Source: Meconema thalassinum
Lineage: Eukaryota > Arthropoda > Insecta > Orthoptera > Tettigoniidae
Length of the DNA: 64,000 bases
NCBI GenBank assembly: GCA_946902985.2
Contig: OX336389.2
Span: forward strand, 342,958,444 to 343,022,443
Direction: 5' to 3'
Of this stretch, positions 22,393 through 33,647 are shown one piece after another (within the stretch, counting starts at the first letter, position 1; each line of letters opens with the position of its first letter). The notes under the pieces were generated by a model that saw only the letters and a program-made list of their open reading frames with translations, ran no database searches and was not told where the DNA came from. The position numbers and the translations under genes were made by a program.

Positions 22393-22403
22393 GACTGGCA
22401 AGT

Positions 22404-23020
22404 GGTGTATTTTTAAAAGTGATGAGGACAGAATGTGCCGCGTCCGTGACACTGACTCCCCTCTGACTAACTGAGTTACTAGTTATTGTTGTTTTAAAGG
22501 TCGGAACAGTAAGGTTTGCAGATTCAGTAAGTGGTAAGTTTAGGTACGGTAACTTAAATAATTTACACGACTAAACAAGTTCTCAAATAGTAGGTGTAAA
22601 CTTGCATAATCCAATCGTTTGTTATCAATCAAAAGATTGGTTTTATTCCAAATTAAAACTCAACGAATTTCATATTTTTTTAGTAATTTTCTCTGGGAGG
22701 ATTTGATCCCCCTAATCACCCCCGTAGTTACGCCACTGAATATGCTTGCTGCAGTGGCAACGAATACAATACTCCAGTCATTATATCCAGACAGTGACGT
22801 TTGGAACTTTACAAGGCCAGTTGAGGATTTGGGGCGTTACCAAAATGTGAAGTGGGACGGTATATCATCATGCTTCGGCAATACAGGTAATTCATGAACA
22901 CGTCACCACGCAAAAGAAAAAAAGGTGATTCTTTTTGAACTGCCTTATTTCAGAGAAACTTCTCTTCTTACAGAAAATCATGAAATCATACCATACACTA
23001 TACTGGAGGAATATCAATGC
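22404..23020. other. Unassigned DNA with one exon-like stretch
   Basis: This is the right flank of RTE-D. A 131-bp stretch at 22757-22887 is preceded by TTGCTGCAG and followed by ACAGGTAATT, with an open frame reading NTILQSLYPDSDVWNFTRP. I do not recognise the product. It could be a small host exon or a decayed transposase. A repeat-like GGCGTAACTA phrase lies just upstream in inverse orientation. Confidence 0.3.
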
Positions 23021-23021
23021 T

Positions 23022-23046
23022 TTGTTGTTGTTGTTGTTGTTGTTGT

Positions 23047-23081
<35 letters not shown>
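23022..23081. repeat. Compound microsatellite (GTT)n(GAT)n
   Basis: About nine GTT units run directly into about eleven GAT units. It immediately precedes SINE-E copy 1, so part of it may be that element's minus-strand 3' tail. Confidence 0.9.
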
Positions 23082-23082
<1 letters not shown>

Positions 23083-23435
23083 ATTTAGCTGCTCTGCGAC
23101 ATGTAACACTGTGTACTTGGGTGTGTGTGGAATTTGTCTGATGACCTCGTTATTGTGATAGCTGTATTGGTGTGTGTATTTGTAATTGAGATGACGATTG
23201 GGAAGGAGGCAGCCGTGTCGTTAAGTAGGTACCATTTGCCTGGAGCAGATGTGGGAAACAACGGAAAACCACTTCTGGGATGGCTGAGGTGGGAGATGAG
23301 TTCTACCTCACGAGGCTGAGTGAATTCCATTCCAACCCTCAGACCAGAATTAAATTTCTTGGCAGAGCCAGGAATCGAACCCGAATCTCAGGAGTGACAG
23401 CCAAAAATGGTAGCCACTGCACATCGAGGTTATCA
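23082..23435 (-). mobile_element. SINE-E copy 1, tRNA-derived
   Basis: This shares its whole length with 62950-63346. On the minus strand the 5' end carries a tRNA-like head with a Pol III B box GGTTCGATTCC (plus-strand 23371-23381) and an A-box-like segment near 23405-23425. The body includes the conserved phrase CCTCAGACCAGAATTA (plus orientation) near 23335-23351. It is non-coding; Pol III transcription and LINE-supplied mobility are expected from the class. Confidence 0.8.
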
Positions 23436-23907
23436 ATATCAATGCACGGGAGCAGAAATAAGTAGATTAACATAAATTCATGGGAATAAAGGAAATAGCT
23501 GCGTGCGGAACAAATTAACATAGGGTATTTAATAAACCAAATGACTTAATTATTTCACGTATCTAAATTCATAGATTACAGTGCGCGCTCTCGTTCAAAT
23601 CCCGTATGTTTTTGTTATAATAATGATGGCGCCTAATAAATGTATGCAAAGAAAACAACAACGAATCAATTAATCATTTAATCATTATTAAATAGTGTTC
23701 GAACTGGCAGGCAGAAATAAATAGGGACATTAATTGCACTTCCCGGGTTTCCCATGGTACCTAGCCTGGCTACATCCTTATGATGCATGTTCTGGAAATA
23801 AAGAGTTTTGTATTGTATTGTATTGTAATTTCTAGCTCGGGAAATGATCACCTGTTTAAATTACTTGTTATTGCACTTTATATAAATCGTAGGCAGAGTT
23901 CTGTGCT
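23436..23907. other. Unassigned spacer
   Basis: I see nothing recognisable here apart from a short TATTG repeat near 23811-23826. Confidence 0.5.
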
Positions 23908-23978
23908 GCGCGTGGTATAGTGGATAGCACTGTTGGCTACCACCAGAAGGCCCGGGTTCGATTTCCCAGCTCGGCGAA
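23908..23978 (+). repeat. tRNA-derived SINE head or tRNA pseudogene
   Basis: The segment has an A box GTGGTATAGTGGATAGC and a B box GGGTTCGATTTCC about 35 bp apart, in tRNA spacing. The ends nearly pair as an acceptor stem (GCTGCGC with GCTCGGC, one mismatch). The anticodon arm does not fold well, and the sequence continues without a Pol III T-run. I read it as a SINE head or tRNA pseudogene, not a working tRNA. Confidence 0.55.
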
Positions 23979-26551
23979 TAAATTTCAATCTGGCGAAACA
24001 GGCAATTAAATGAAATAACTGCAACGGAGTTTTTAGTAGAATCCTTGGCTCTCGACAGTACAATAGCTAAGAAGTAAGAAATTAATCAATTCAGGTGGAT
24101 AATAATAATAATAATAAATGGGGCCACCTTAACGGATTTTCTTGTAAAATTCATTGACTGCTCAGACATGCAGTGAAGTTGTTCACAATAATAGTACAGT
24201 TTACCACCGCCACAACACTGAAGTCTTGTGACGGAAAATGAACGAACTCACTGCTACCAACACTTCAGTAACGCGGGATGCAATTCTAAAACCCATGTTA
24301 CTTCACCGTTGTAACAACGAAATAGTCCTCGTTTAAAATGTTGCATTATATTAAAATAAATCTTGAAATAACAGATCAAGTGCATGAATCTTATGTCTTC
24401 AAATAACAGACGAGAGCATTATCATAATATTCTTAGTGCATGGGAGCATGGGGAGTTTGATAGCGCATGCGCAAATTTGGACTCTGCCGGGCTGAGTCCA
24501 AGGAAACAGTGTCTCCCGCACTCCTCACCTCACACACTGCCACCCATCAGAGTGATTCCCTAGTGGCTGACTCGCGCAACTTCACGTTATCTTCGGACGG
24601 AACGTCGAGAGTCCCAACTATACAAGCACCCTAAAACATTAACCCGCGAACTGCTCACCGGAAACATTGACCGTAGTTTGTTAGTAACGAACGTAATCCT
24701 TCCTACTGAGAATGGTTAAACTTCTACAATGAAAAGTAATTCTCTTAATATTACTAGTACATTTTTGACTTAAGATATGGAATAAAAACAATATTTTCCC
24801 TCCATTCTCTGGGAAGGGCTCCGTCCGAGAGTCCTGATAGGCCGGCCGCCACTGCCCCTGTTCACACAGTTGCCTTAATACCGTTATGCCCCGAGCCGCC
24901 GTGGGGCATAATCACCCCTGTCATCCCCTTTCAAACCCTATTCACGCCACAATCCCCAAAACGAAGGAAAAGCAACAGTTACACAGGCCTGGCAAGCCAA
25001 CTCTCACACATCAGGAATCCATTGCCTCACAAGAGTAAATACAAAGCCAGCAATTAAGTAGGGCACATCAACACACGATACTGCTGATGTAGCTTACGAA
25101 ACATCGACAATTACTTTAAATAGAAGCCACCACAAGGACTAAGGATCTTTCGCTTGGGGGAGTGCCGCCCGTCGCCATCGCCACCGTACTGCAGATTAGG
25201 TGAGTGTTGCTCAAGGTTAAATCCTTTAAACATTTCCTTCAAACTCCACCCCTAACTACTTGTATTCATCCTTCATTACACTGCTTTCAAATGAATTATT
25301 TTTTCGTGCAACTGGAAGCCCTCCAGTGTTTCTACCTCATTGTGGAATTAAACCATGTAAACACATCTACACTGAATCCCTCACATTCTTTAAACGCCCT
25401 TGCTCAAATCCTGGACTTCTAGTTCGCTTTAAGCGAGTCCCCTTCCCGCTGCACCACGCGCCTTTCATCGGCTCGCCTGCCGGCCAGTCGGCTGTAAACA
25501 TTAGCTCAGCGATTCCTCACTTGCTTACATAAGCAAGGACATTAGTCAACCTTCATGTTTCAATCACGTACGCCTTTCCCCTCACAGCTACACTCAGGTT
25601 ATAGCCCTCTAAACAATTCGCTACCCCTTTCCTCCAAGTACTAGCCTCACTTGAGCCATGTCCCGCGGGCAATACAATACAGTAGTTCTTAAGCTTTGTT
25701 CCGGGATTCACCTTGAAGGATATTAAACTTCACGAAACCCATAATTTAAATTAGAAGAAAAAAGTTATTATTTTATGATTGTATGTTAATAATACAAAGT
25801 GGGGCCGATAACCTAGATGTTAGTCCCCTTAAAACAACAATTATCATCATCATCATAATAATACAAAGCCATATTATTGTTATGAAGCATTATCGTGCTG
25901 GAAGCCATTTTTCTGTGTTGCCTTAGTAATCGAAATTTAATGTGTTTCAGTCGGTCAAGATTATTGTAATAAATTGCAATGGGTGGTTCCCTAATACCGA
26001 AAAAAAAATGTATATGAAATTAATGAATACACTTGAATGACCAGTTTTGATCATAAGCGAGCATCATCAGATCCTTTACACTTAGGCAATTAAATGTATG
26101 TCTACAAGTATGGGTTGTGATATTTACAATATATACACTTATTTAATTGCAGTATTGATTGAACTAGCAGAATTAGTCAAAATATGTGATCTTTTATTTA
26201 GATACTGAAAGTGATGATTGATCTTCAAGTTCGCTTGCTTAGTGTGATTATATGATTGTTATTAAATGGTCAGGTTATTATGACTGCAGCCGGAGGTGGC
26301 AAGTGGCAGCTCCGTAGACACGGACCGCACATCGCTCAAACAACTAAATGCATAGTCCACAATAACCTGACCCAAATCGTATCTGGGGCCACTTAACAAA
26401 CACTAGCAAAAACACCACTGTGACCTCCACAAATCGCTCGACACCCATAGGAAGTAACTGCAACACATTTTGTTTCAATCAATAGGCCTACACTGCATAA
26501 TCATACATGAATTAAGAAATTTAAAAATACTGTATGCGTGGATAAGTTATA
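23979..26551. other. Unassigned, probably unique host DNA
   Basis: No transposon or gene is recognised across about 2.5 kb. Positions 24460-24660 and 24820-25480 are GC-richer than their neighbours. A GTGAGT donor-like site at 25200-25205 follows a GC-rich stretch (25140-25199), which could be a 5' UTR exon, but no coding frame supports it. Positions 25800-25865 carry a phrase ending in an (ATC)n tail, which looks like a SINE 3' end. Confidence 0.4.
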
Positions 26552-27250
26552 TCAAAAAGGATAATCTTCATTGATGGTACCCTGGTACTCATATGTAATG
26601 AAACAAATGAGATGAGATGAATAAACTATGTTAGTTGATTCAATAATGTGTAATGGAAAACACCTACTGTCTTTTATTCTCACGATCAGTTGATTTTCTA
26701 CGTCACTAGCCATTTCATTGATACGACGACGAAATGTATCGTTAGGCAAGGGAATGAAATCTAACTGCTTTGCTTCTTTGTCACCGAACATGAGTTTAAC
26801 AATATCCTCAACCACAGGAAGGGTCAGTTCCTCACCTATGCAGTAGATAAGGCTTTCCAGCTTCATCAGTACGAAAATATGACGATTCCAAAGACTTTGA
26901 ATTTAGTGACCACACTTTAGATACAACATATTTTTCCTGTTTAAACCGCATTAATGCGCGAGCGAAATATTCTTCGCCTTTATATTTAACGTCTGAATGT
27001 CTTGTTACTTAATTCTTCCGTAATTCATTTGGTTTTATAGACGCATTTCAGAGAACGTCGTAACATAACATACACTGTGGTTTTGGTTCGTCTTTATCAC
27101 CACACCACGTAAAACCAAACCTCAGACACTTCGCATCACATTTATGCTGATATTGATTCTTGATTTTCGCAACAGTCGACGAACTAGAAGCACTTATGTC
27201 AGAGTTAGAAGCAGGGAAACTTGAGTCACTATCACGACCGGGATTTTAAA
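26552..27250 (-). pseudogene. ZBED5/SCAND3-like hAT-derived transposase remnant
   Basis: Read on the minus strand from about 27250, the sequence runs KIKNQYQHKCDAKCLRFGFT and PQCMLCYDVL, then NASIKPNELRKN and VTRHSDVKYK. This is the BED-type zinc finger context of ZBED5/SCAND3/FAM200-like proteins. It continues to IGEELTLPVVEDIVKLMFG and FIPLPNDTFRRRINEMASDV (26552-26866), a hallmark of that family. Stops fall after CYDVL and after ELRKN, and the frame shifts just before IGEEL, so it is dead. The catalytic core downstream is absent. Confidence 0.82.
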
Positions 27251-27529
27251 CCTCACTTGAATGTACTTTTCTATTTAATATACCTGTAAACCACGCATCC
27301 ATCGTTAACTATTAAGACAGAAATACACGAAAACTGGCGAATACTAAGTGTGGATTGGCACTGCTAATTTAACAGTAAATTGTTATCACTCATTATTAGA
27401 TTTACATTTTAAACTGACTAAAACTCCTTGTTGACTTTTGTCTACCACAATACAAATACACCGCTATCGATCTCAAATTAGAAAAGAGCGAATGCACTCA
27501 TAAATCTCCCATTGTTACAGGTATGTAAT
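27251..27529. other. Unassigned spacer
   Basis: AT-rich DNA with no recognisable feature lies between the ZBED-like pseudogene and LINE-C. Confidence 0.5.
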
Positions 27530-28975
27530 AATGCATTTTATTAATCCCTTAACGAGTCAAGGACTCATATACAAATGAATTGTAACAGTTTTATCTTGTT
27601 GGCGACAAATTACAATACAATGTTTAGTTTTCAAAGTTTTCAGTATGAAAATATATACAACATTTTGTAGCTTTCATAAGTTTGTGTACACAATGTGTTC
27701 TTCTTTTGTCTTCTCAGATTATGAAATTTCTTCAAACTGACATTTTATAATCATTCCACATAAACTGTTTTAGCCTCCTTTTAAAGATTGGTAGGCTAGG
27801 TGCAATTTTTATATTTTCTGGTAGTCTATTGAATTTTACAAAGGCACTATACTTAATGCTATTACTGCCATATTGTTTGGAATTGATATGGAAAAGTGTT
27901 ATGTCATCTGCATGTCTAGTTTTGTAAGCGTGTAAATCAGATTGTTTAGTGAAGTTTAAATTTGTGTGGATTCTGTTGTGTAGGATTTGGTACATTAGGA
28001 TATTTGATTTGATTTCTGCATTTAGGACTACTGGTTGAATTTTACTCGTAATATAAAGGTGTTTGGTTGGTGTTAAAAAAGGGTAATTATAAATATTTCT
28101 TATGGCTCTATTCTGAATTACCTCAATTTCCTTTTTTTTTTAGGTAATTTGAGCATTTATCCAAATTGTATTCAAATATTGTAAGTGGATATGGATTAAG
28201 GAAAAATACACTTTTCTGAGTAGATATTTTGGGATATAGTAGCTCAATTTTTTTATCATCCCAGCGGCAGGTGATATTTTTTTACTAATGCATCAATGTG
28301 CTTTTGCCAGGAGAGATTTTCATCTATTATTAAGCCTAGGTATTTGACAGATGAGACCCTTTTAACTGCTATTCCATTCAGCATTATATTCTGAGTGATG
28401 TCTAACTTTGTTCTACGCTTAGATATTATTAAATAATTTGTTTTATCTTCATTTATTGTTAATTTATTTGACTGGGTCCAGCCAAGTATGGTATTCGTGT
28501 CCTCCTGCATGTGTGTAATCAGCGTGTTGGTGGTGTACGCATTGCAAAAGATGCTTGAGTCATCTGCAAACAACGTTATATTACCATGAAAACGGAGTGT
28601 TGCTATGTCATTAATATATACTAAGAAGAGGGAAGGACCCAGTATTGATCCTTGGGGCACACCGTGGGTAATATTAACTTCCTCACTTCTGTAGCCATTT
28701 ATTTCAATATACTGCTTACGATTAGATAGGTAATTTTTAAACCATGTCCAAGCTACTCCTCGGATACCTGCTTTATCAAGTTTCCCTAAAAGAATTTCAT
28801 GGTCAACAGTGTCAAACGCCTTTCTCAGGTCTATGAAAAGGCCACTCGCTGTCATCTTATTGCCTAAGACATCCTGCAAGTTAGGGATAATATCAATTGT
28901 GGCTATTTCTGTGCTTGAGTTTTCTCGGAATCCATATTGCCCTTTGTAGAAGTAATCATTTTTATTATTTTTATT
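27530..28975 (-). mobile_element. LINE-C, 5'-truncated LINE fragment
   Basis: This is the minus-strand 3' half of a LINE related to LINE-B but distinct. It comprises about 200 bp of 3' UTR, the ORF2 C-terminus (27732-27995) and the RT core (28256-28879, with the frame extending upstream to about 28960). The 5' end is lost near 28975. No tail or target duplication could be fixed with confidence. Confidence 0.85.
27732..28960 (-). pseudogene. LINE-C reverse transcriptase fragment
   Basis: The RT piece reads YGFRENSSTE, LFIDLRKAFDTVDH, GVPQGSILGPSLF, catalytic FADDSSIF and LTINEDKTNYLI. A frameshift near 28256 and further decay separate it from the C-terminal piece at 27732-27995 (YKTRHADDITLFH and IKIAPSLPIFKRRLKQF). 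The endonuclease is absent. It is a CR1/L2-like group LINE by motif style; the family is not recognised. Confidence 0.88.
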
Positions 28976-29808
28976 CTGATTTAGTTTTTATTATATTTAC
29001 TATTCTTCTTGCATACAATGAGCAAGTTGCCACGAGGACAAAACGTACCTAATACAACAAATCGTCAGTCGCTTCAACACCTAGGTTTTTCAACATATTT
29101 GTATTGAAGTCATTTTCTGGGCAATAGACATGATTCCTGTTTTCACGAAACAACGTGGAATTGTTCCTCATGCTCCGATTAGAAGACCAGTGATATTAAT
29201 TGTCCTGGTGGTATGGAATCGTGCTTTCGTAGTATCGCCTCGGGTCCTCATCTAGGCCTTTGTGTTGATTTTGATCTGACTCGAACCGAATAGTCGGATC
29301 AATTATGTATCCCTCTGAAGAATCGGGCATGAAGGCAATGGTGTCGATTCTCCGGTTCCCGCCTTCAGTTGCTACACCATGCGTATCTCCATATTATACT
29401 GTGTTCATTAAAGCAGACAGGTTTTGTACTGCCATGTTCACTGCGTTCTGAAATGTTGACTGAATGTTGATGATAATTTGTCTTTTTCTTTTAAAATGGA
29501 TTTTAGGCCTGATGGGTTGTTCCGCGACCCACTAAAACATCGCCCGCGACCCACCAGTGGGTCGGGACCCATAGTTTGAGAAACGCTGCCTTGATTCATA
29601 TTGAACGCGCCCAATCCTCTCGTGCCTCGTGGCAGTGTAGCGTTTTAAATAATTTGTCATATAAGCCACCCACGGCCAATCTTGTCATGACTTGTATTAG
29701 GTCTTGTTTTTATCATTTTAAATGATATAGTCGACTTCTTCGTTACGTTACTGCAACGTCACGAAATGTACCGAGAATGCACTGAGGTGTGCCATCATAG
29801 TACGATGT
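28976..29808. other. Unassigned DNA with a hAT-like end
   Basis: Mostly unrecognised. The only interpretable part is the hAT-like terminus listed at 29505-29588. Confidence 0.45.
29505..29588. mobile_element. hAT-type element terminus
   Basis: The stretch with repeated GCGACCCAC and GTGGGTCGGGACCCATAG ends in AGTTTGAGAAACGCTG. The reverse complement CAGCGTTTCTCAAACT is the familiar terminal inverted repeat of many animal hAT elements. I do not see the partner terminus within 1 kb upstream, so this is a solo end or a truncated non-autonomous element. Confidence 0.55.
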
Positions 29809-29945
29809 AGCAGCCGAGTACCAAGAAGGCAGTGCGAGAACAGTGTTTCAAGAAGGCAGTGCGAGAACAATCAAGTAGGCAGTGAAGGAACACAATAGAA
29901 TCTTGAAACTCTGTTCTCGCACTGACTTCTTGGTACTCGGCTGCT
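29809..29945. repeat. Foldback hairpin, 45-bp arms
   Basis: The arms 29809-29853 and 29901-29945 are inverted copies matching at 43 of 45 positions, with a 47-bp loop. The loop begins with a second copy of the arm segment AGAAGGCAGTGCGAGAACA, so the left side is a partial tandem duplication. No coding potential. It could be a foldback element end or a hairpin RNA source; the sequence alone does not decide. Confidence 0.9.
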
Positions 29946-31425
29946 AGCATTTAAAATGATATAAAGTCCAGTCTTTCAGACTGACTGTCTGTTTTTATTG
30001 ATGCCCAATTTCGTTTAGCTATGGCATCTATGGAGTAAAATTTAATATCCATATTTACTCTCTTTCTCTACCTATCATCCACAGAGGGTAACAGGACGAT
30101 CGCTTATGACTCTTGACGTACAATTTGCGTAGATACAACGGATCAAACCAGGGTTGAATAGAGAATTGCCTTCATTGTCCATATTTGGGGAATTGAATGT
30201 TCTTTTGGTAGTTCGGTTATTTTCGCTATTGGTACCCAATTGAAGGGCTTTGCTGTTAGATGTTAATTATAACGTGAAACTTGGTAAATGAGTGAAATTA
30301 GTTTGCTCTTTAGAAAGACGATGAATATTTCTTTTCAACTTCATTAATTCACTTATTTCGTTTTAGGCATCTAGTTTATTTTTAAAAGATTGCTCTTACA
30401 TCACTGCAATTCGGTAGGCAATGCCTTATTATACGCTCGGTAATCACTAATCACCATTTGCAAGTGAACGCCGAATTGATTATACACTATTATTAACCTG
30501 CTAACGAAATTCCTACGGTGTATTGTCGGGTGAGTTTGTTATTCATTTTAAATATTAGGAGCATCAGCCCATTGTACTTGTATATGTGTTGTATTGTCGG
30601 GTGAGTTTGTTGTTAATAATTCATTTTATTTTTTATCATTTCATCGCCAACGCCCTTTTGAAACCCCGTTTGGTTTTATCTGAAAAACTCCATCGTCCTT
30701 TCAAAAGACGTCCAATATATGTTGTTTGAGTCTTCAGTCTTTTGACTGGTTTGCTGCAGCTCTCCATTCCTCCCTGTCCTGAGCTAATCGTTTCATCTCT
30801 ACATAGCTACCACACCCTACTTCAATATATATTTTTTTATTATTAAAACAATAGTCATTTCTTTTCAGAATTTCCCAATATAGTTAGTTAAGGACTTTTT
30901 TTTCCAATAAATAGCCTCTTTTATTTTTAAAGCCATCCACTCTGTGTCTCGTTGCTCATTATATTTTACTTGTTCACTTGTTGTGAAAAAGAACCGATCT
31001 CCAGTGAGTGAGAACACTATTCGTGTCAGAGACCATGGAAATAATATACCATTTGTACTGATCTTGGTAACTTATATTATTATTATTGTTTGTAGTATTA
31101 CGGTACTGTAATAATTGCAATAAGTGTTATGTAAAAGAAGTTTGTACCGTAAGTATTGAAATATAAGCCAATCATATGTAACTAGACTTGTATTTGTATG
31201 TTTGAGCCATTTAGGTATGCAAATTAATTATTTTCACTACAGGTTTATTTTAGGTCAATAATCAATGAAATGTTCAATACCGGTATAGCTTCATAATGAG
31301 TTGAACCATGCAATACATATGTTCGTGACATATAATTTGTTTTTTGTACTACATACATTTTATTGTCAGTCAGATAGATAAAACAGACCAAAAACTGATC
31401 TGTTGAGAATTAAGAATAGCTAGAC
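29946..31425. other. Unassigned DNA with small repeats
   Basis: A direct repeat TGTATTGTCGGGTGAGTTTG occurs twice, near 30520 and 30590. Positions 30728-30820 (GTCTTCAGTCTTTTGACTGG onward) look like a decayed LINE 3' UTR of a type common in insects. No host exon is recognisable. Confidence 0.45.
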
Positions 31426-31429
31426 CTAA

Positions 31430-32956
31430 AATGCAGAGAGTGAGGCTATTTTCAGGAGGATTTTGATAGAAAATCTCCAGGATAAGGAACTTAGGCAGAT
31501 ATACATGTAAATGATTGATGAGAAATTGCAAAGAATAGATGGTAAAGAATTGTACAACATTGAAATGGAGTGGTCAGGATACAAGAAAGCAGTACCGGTA
31601 CCAGAAGTAGTAAAGGCATGTCTTGAGACAACAGTGTAAAAAGACAGTAAAAAGAGCATATACTGGTGGACTGACATAGTGAAATCTGCTTGTAAAAAAG
31701 GAAAAATAAATCTTACAAAATACCTCTAAACAAGGAATCCGGCAGACAGAGAGCTATCGTATGTAGTGAAAAGGAATAGTACCAAACAAATGATAGTACA
31801 GTCCAAAAGGAAATCATAGGAGGAATTTGGAGATATATTAGATAAGTTAGGTCAAGCAGAAGGCAAACCTTTCTTGAGTCTTATAAAGAATCTTCGAAAT
31901 GGGGGGAAAAGAGAAATGAGTAGTGTTCTGGATAATTCAGGGCAACTCATTGTAGATACCAAGGAAACATTGGGAAAATGGCAGGAATACTTCGAAAACT
32001 TGCTAAAAGTTAATGGAGACTTATCTGGCAATGTGGCAGATTTTGAGATTATGCAGCAGGAGAATGAGGATCATGGTTAAGGAAATAGAGAGGGTGGCAA
32101 ATAAACTACAATGGCACAAACCGGCAGGGGTAGATGATATTCAGCCAGAAATGGTAAAGTATAGTGGGAAAGCAGGGCTTAATGGTTACAGAGGATAATT
32201 GAAATCGCATGGGCTTTAGGAAATGTACCCTCTGACTGGACAAAAGCAGTAATTGACCCAATTTGTAAGCAAGGTAACAGAAATATTTTGTAATAATTAT
32301 AGAGGAATTTCTTTGATAAGTGTCCTGGGCATAGTGTACTCAGGCATTGTAGAAAGGAGAGTTCGATTATTGGCAGAGAGTAAGGTGGATGAAACCAGTG
32401 AGGCTTTAGACCACAATGAGTATGTCAGGATCAAATTTTTAGAATGTGCCAATTTGTTGAAAAATGCTACGAGAGGAATAGATGGTTGTGCTTGTGTTTT
32501 GTAAATATAGAGAAAACGTACCATAAAAGAAGGTGAAATACGCTGAGTATCCTGAGGGATTATGGTATCGAGGGAAGGATTCTACAGGCAATCAAAGGTA
32601 TTTATGTTAATAATCCGAATGCAGTGAGAGTTTGTGGTGTGATGAGTTCGTGGTTTAGGTTGTTACAAGAGCGAGCTAGGGATGTAACCTCTCATCACTG
32701 CTGTTTATTTTATATATGTACCATTTGATGAAGGGCATAAACTGGCTGGGTGGGATTCAATGAGGTGGAAACATTGTAAGCAGTCTGGCCTATGCTGTTG
32801 ATATAATTGTAATGATGGATTCCGTCGAAAGCTTGCTAGCCAACAAGTTAGAACTTTAACAGAAATGTAGGGAGTATGGTATGAATATGAGCATTTCAAA
32901 TACAAACGGTATGTCGGCAGGGGAGAAACGTAAAAAATAGAACACCAGGTAGGAAG
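31430..32956 (+). pseudogene. RTE-H linker and RT, first piece
   Basis: Recognisable parts include KPFLSLIKNLRNGGKREMSS (31865-31920), GKWQEYFENLLKVNG, HKPAGVDDIQPEMVKY (32115-32160), NNYRGISLISVLG (32295-32335) and GIEGRILQAIKGIY (32565-32610). The catalytic box reads YAVD at 32791-32802 instead of YADD. Numerous stops and frameshifts interrupt it. Only the order of motifs identifies it. It ends at GGAAG, where Copia inserted. Confidence 0.8.
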
Positions 32957-33154
32957 TGTTAAAAGTGTTTTTGGTTATGGTAGTTGTAACTAAACAATTT
33001 GTTGACTCACGTAGTACTAGCACTATAAAAAGCCTAGCGCGATGTCCGTGATAGAGCGCAGTATGTGTAAACAGTCGGGTGTACTGAAGAATAAACCAAT
33101 ATAAACAGTGATGTATTGTGTTATACTTTCTCGTATATGCACTAAATAACAAAA
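32957..33154 (+). repeat. Copia 5' LTR with promoter signals
   Basis: Starts TGTTAAAAG and ends TAACAAAA. A TATAAAA box lies at 33024-33030 and a polyadenylation signal AATAAA at 33090-33095, giving a compact U3-R-U5. It differs from the 3' LTR at about six positions (3%). Confidence 0.92.
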
Positions 33155-33172
33155 GGTTATGGGCCCAGTAAC
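33155..33172 (+). promoter_or_regulatory. Copia primer-binding site
   Basis: GGTTATGGGCCCAGT immediately follows the 5' LTR. From family knowledge this is the copia-type site complementary to an internal, cleaved initiator tRNA-Met rather than a tRNA 3' end. Confidence 0.85.
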
Positions 33173-33266
33173 GCTGAGAAGAGAGAAAAGTGAAAAAGTT
33201 TGAGCAGTGTTAAATTTTGAGAAGTGAAAAAAAAAGTGTTGTCGAGTTGTGAGCAGTTGATTCAAA

Positions 33267-33455
33267 ATGTCGGAAGAAAACAAGGAACGAATGGACAAAC
33301 TTTGTTTTTCGAACTATTATTCTTGGTCTAAAGTTGCCAAAGCAGAACTTATTGACAAAAACTGTTGGAACGCAATTGATCCTGGATTTAATGAAGAGGA
33401 AATCAACTATTTGAATGTTGATCAAGCGCGAATTAACCGCAAGGCTCTTGCTTTC
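33267..33455 (+). pseudogene. Copia gag N-terminus, cut by Gypsy
   Basis: Begins MSEENKERMDKLCFSNYYSW and runs to NRKALAF, typical of copia-type gag (the DUF4219/UBN2-like start with a Trp-rich motif). It starts at an ATG 112 bp after the LTR. The Gypsy inserted after CTTTC at 33451-33455. The frame beyond the insert continues at 44657 but is shifted. Confidence 0.88.
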
Positions 33456-33647
33456 TATTATGTATCTAGTTTATGTCCTCTATAGAACTTGGTCGGAGTG
33501 TATATATGCTTTTACTCTGTGACAATGTTAGTTGTAATTTGTTCATTGTGTTAAGATGTAGATTCAGATGGGTGTGCATATTAAAGTGCTATAATATCCG
33601 TTATTCAAAACATAATAGCTATAATGTGCTTTATTCAAAACATAATA
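33456..33647 (+). repeat. Gypsy 5' LTR
   Basis: 192 bp. Near its 3' end an 18-bp phrase TTATTCAAAACATAATAG is repeated at 33601-33618 and 33631-33648. GTTGGCGACGAAGAATTGGG follows the LTR and is the probable primer-binding site. Confidence 0.93.

Noticed and set aside
23908..23978. Functional tRNA gene
   Set aside because: The A and B boxes are good, but the anticodon arm does not fold, one acceptor pair mismatches and no T-run terminator follows.
29809..29945. Calling the hairpin a microRNA gene
   Set aside because: Arms are longer than a usual insect pre-miRNA stem, the loop is large, and no small-RNA evidence is available.
31874..32080. Independent small gene
   Set aside because: It is the RTE-H linker between endonuclease and RT; the same type of text (GKWQEYFENLL) is found in RTE-D and RTE-K.
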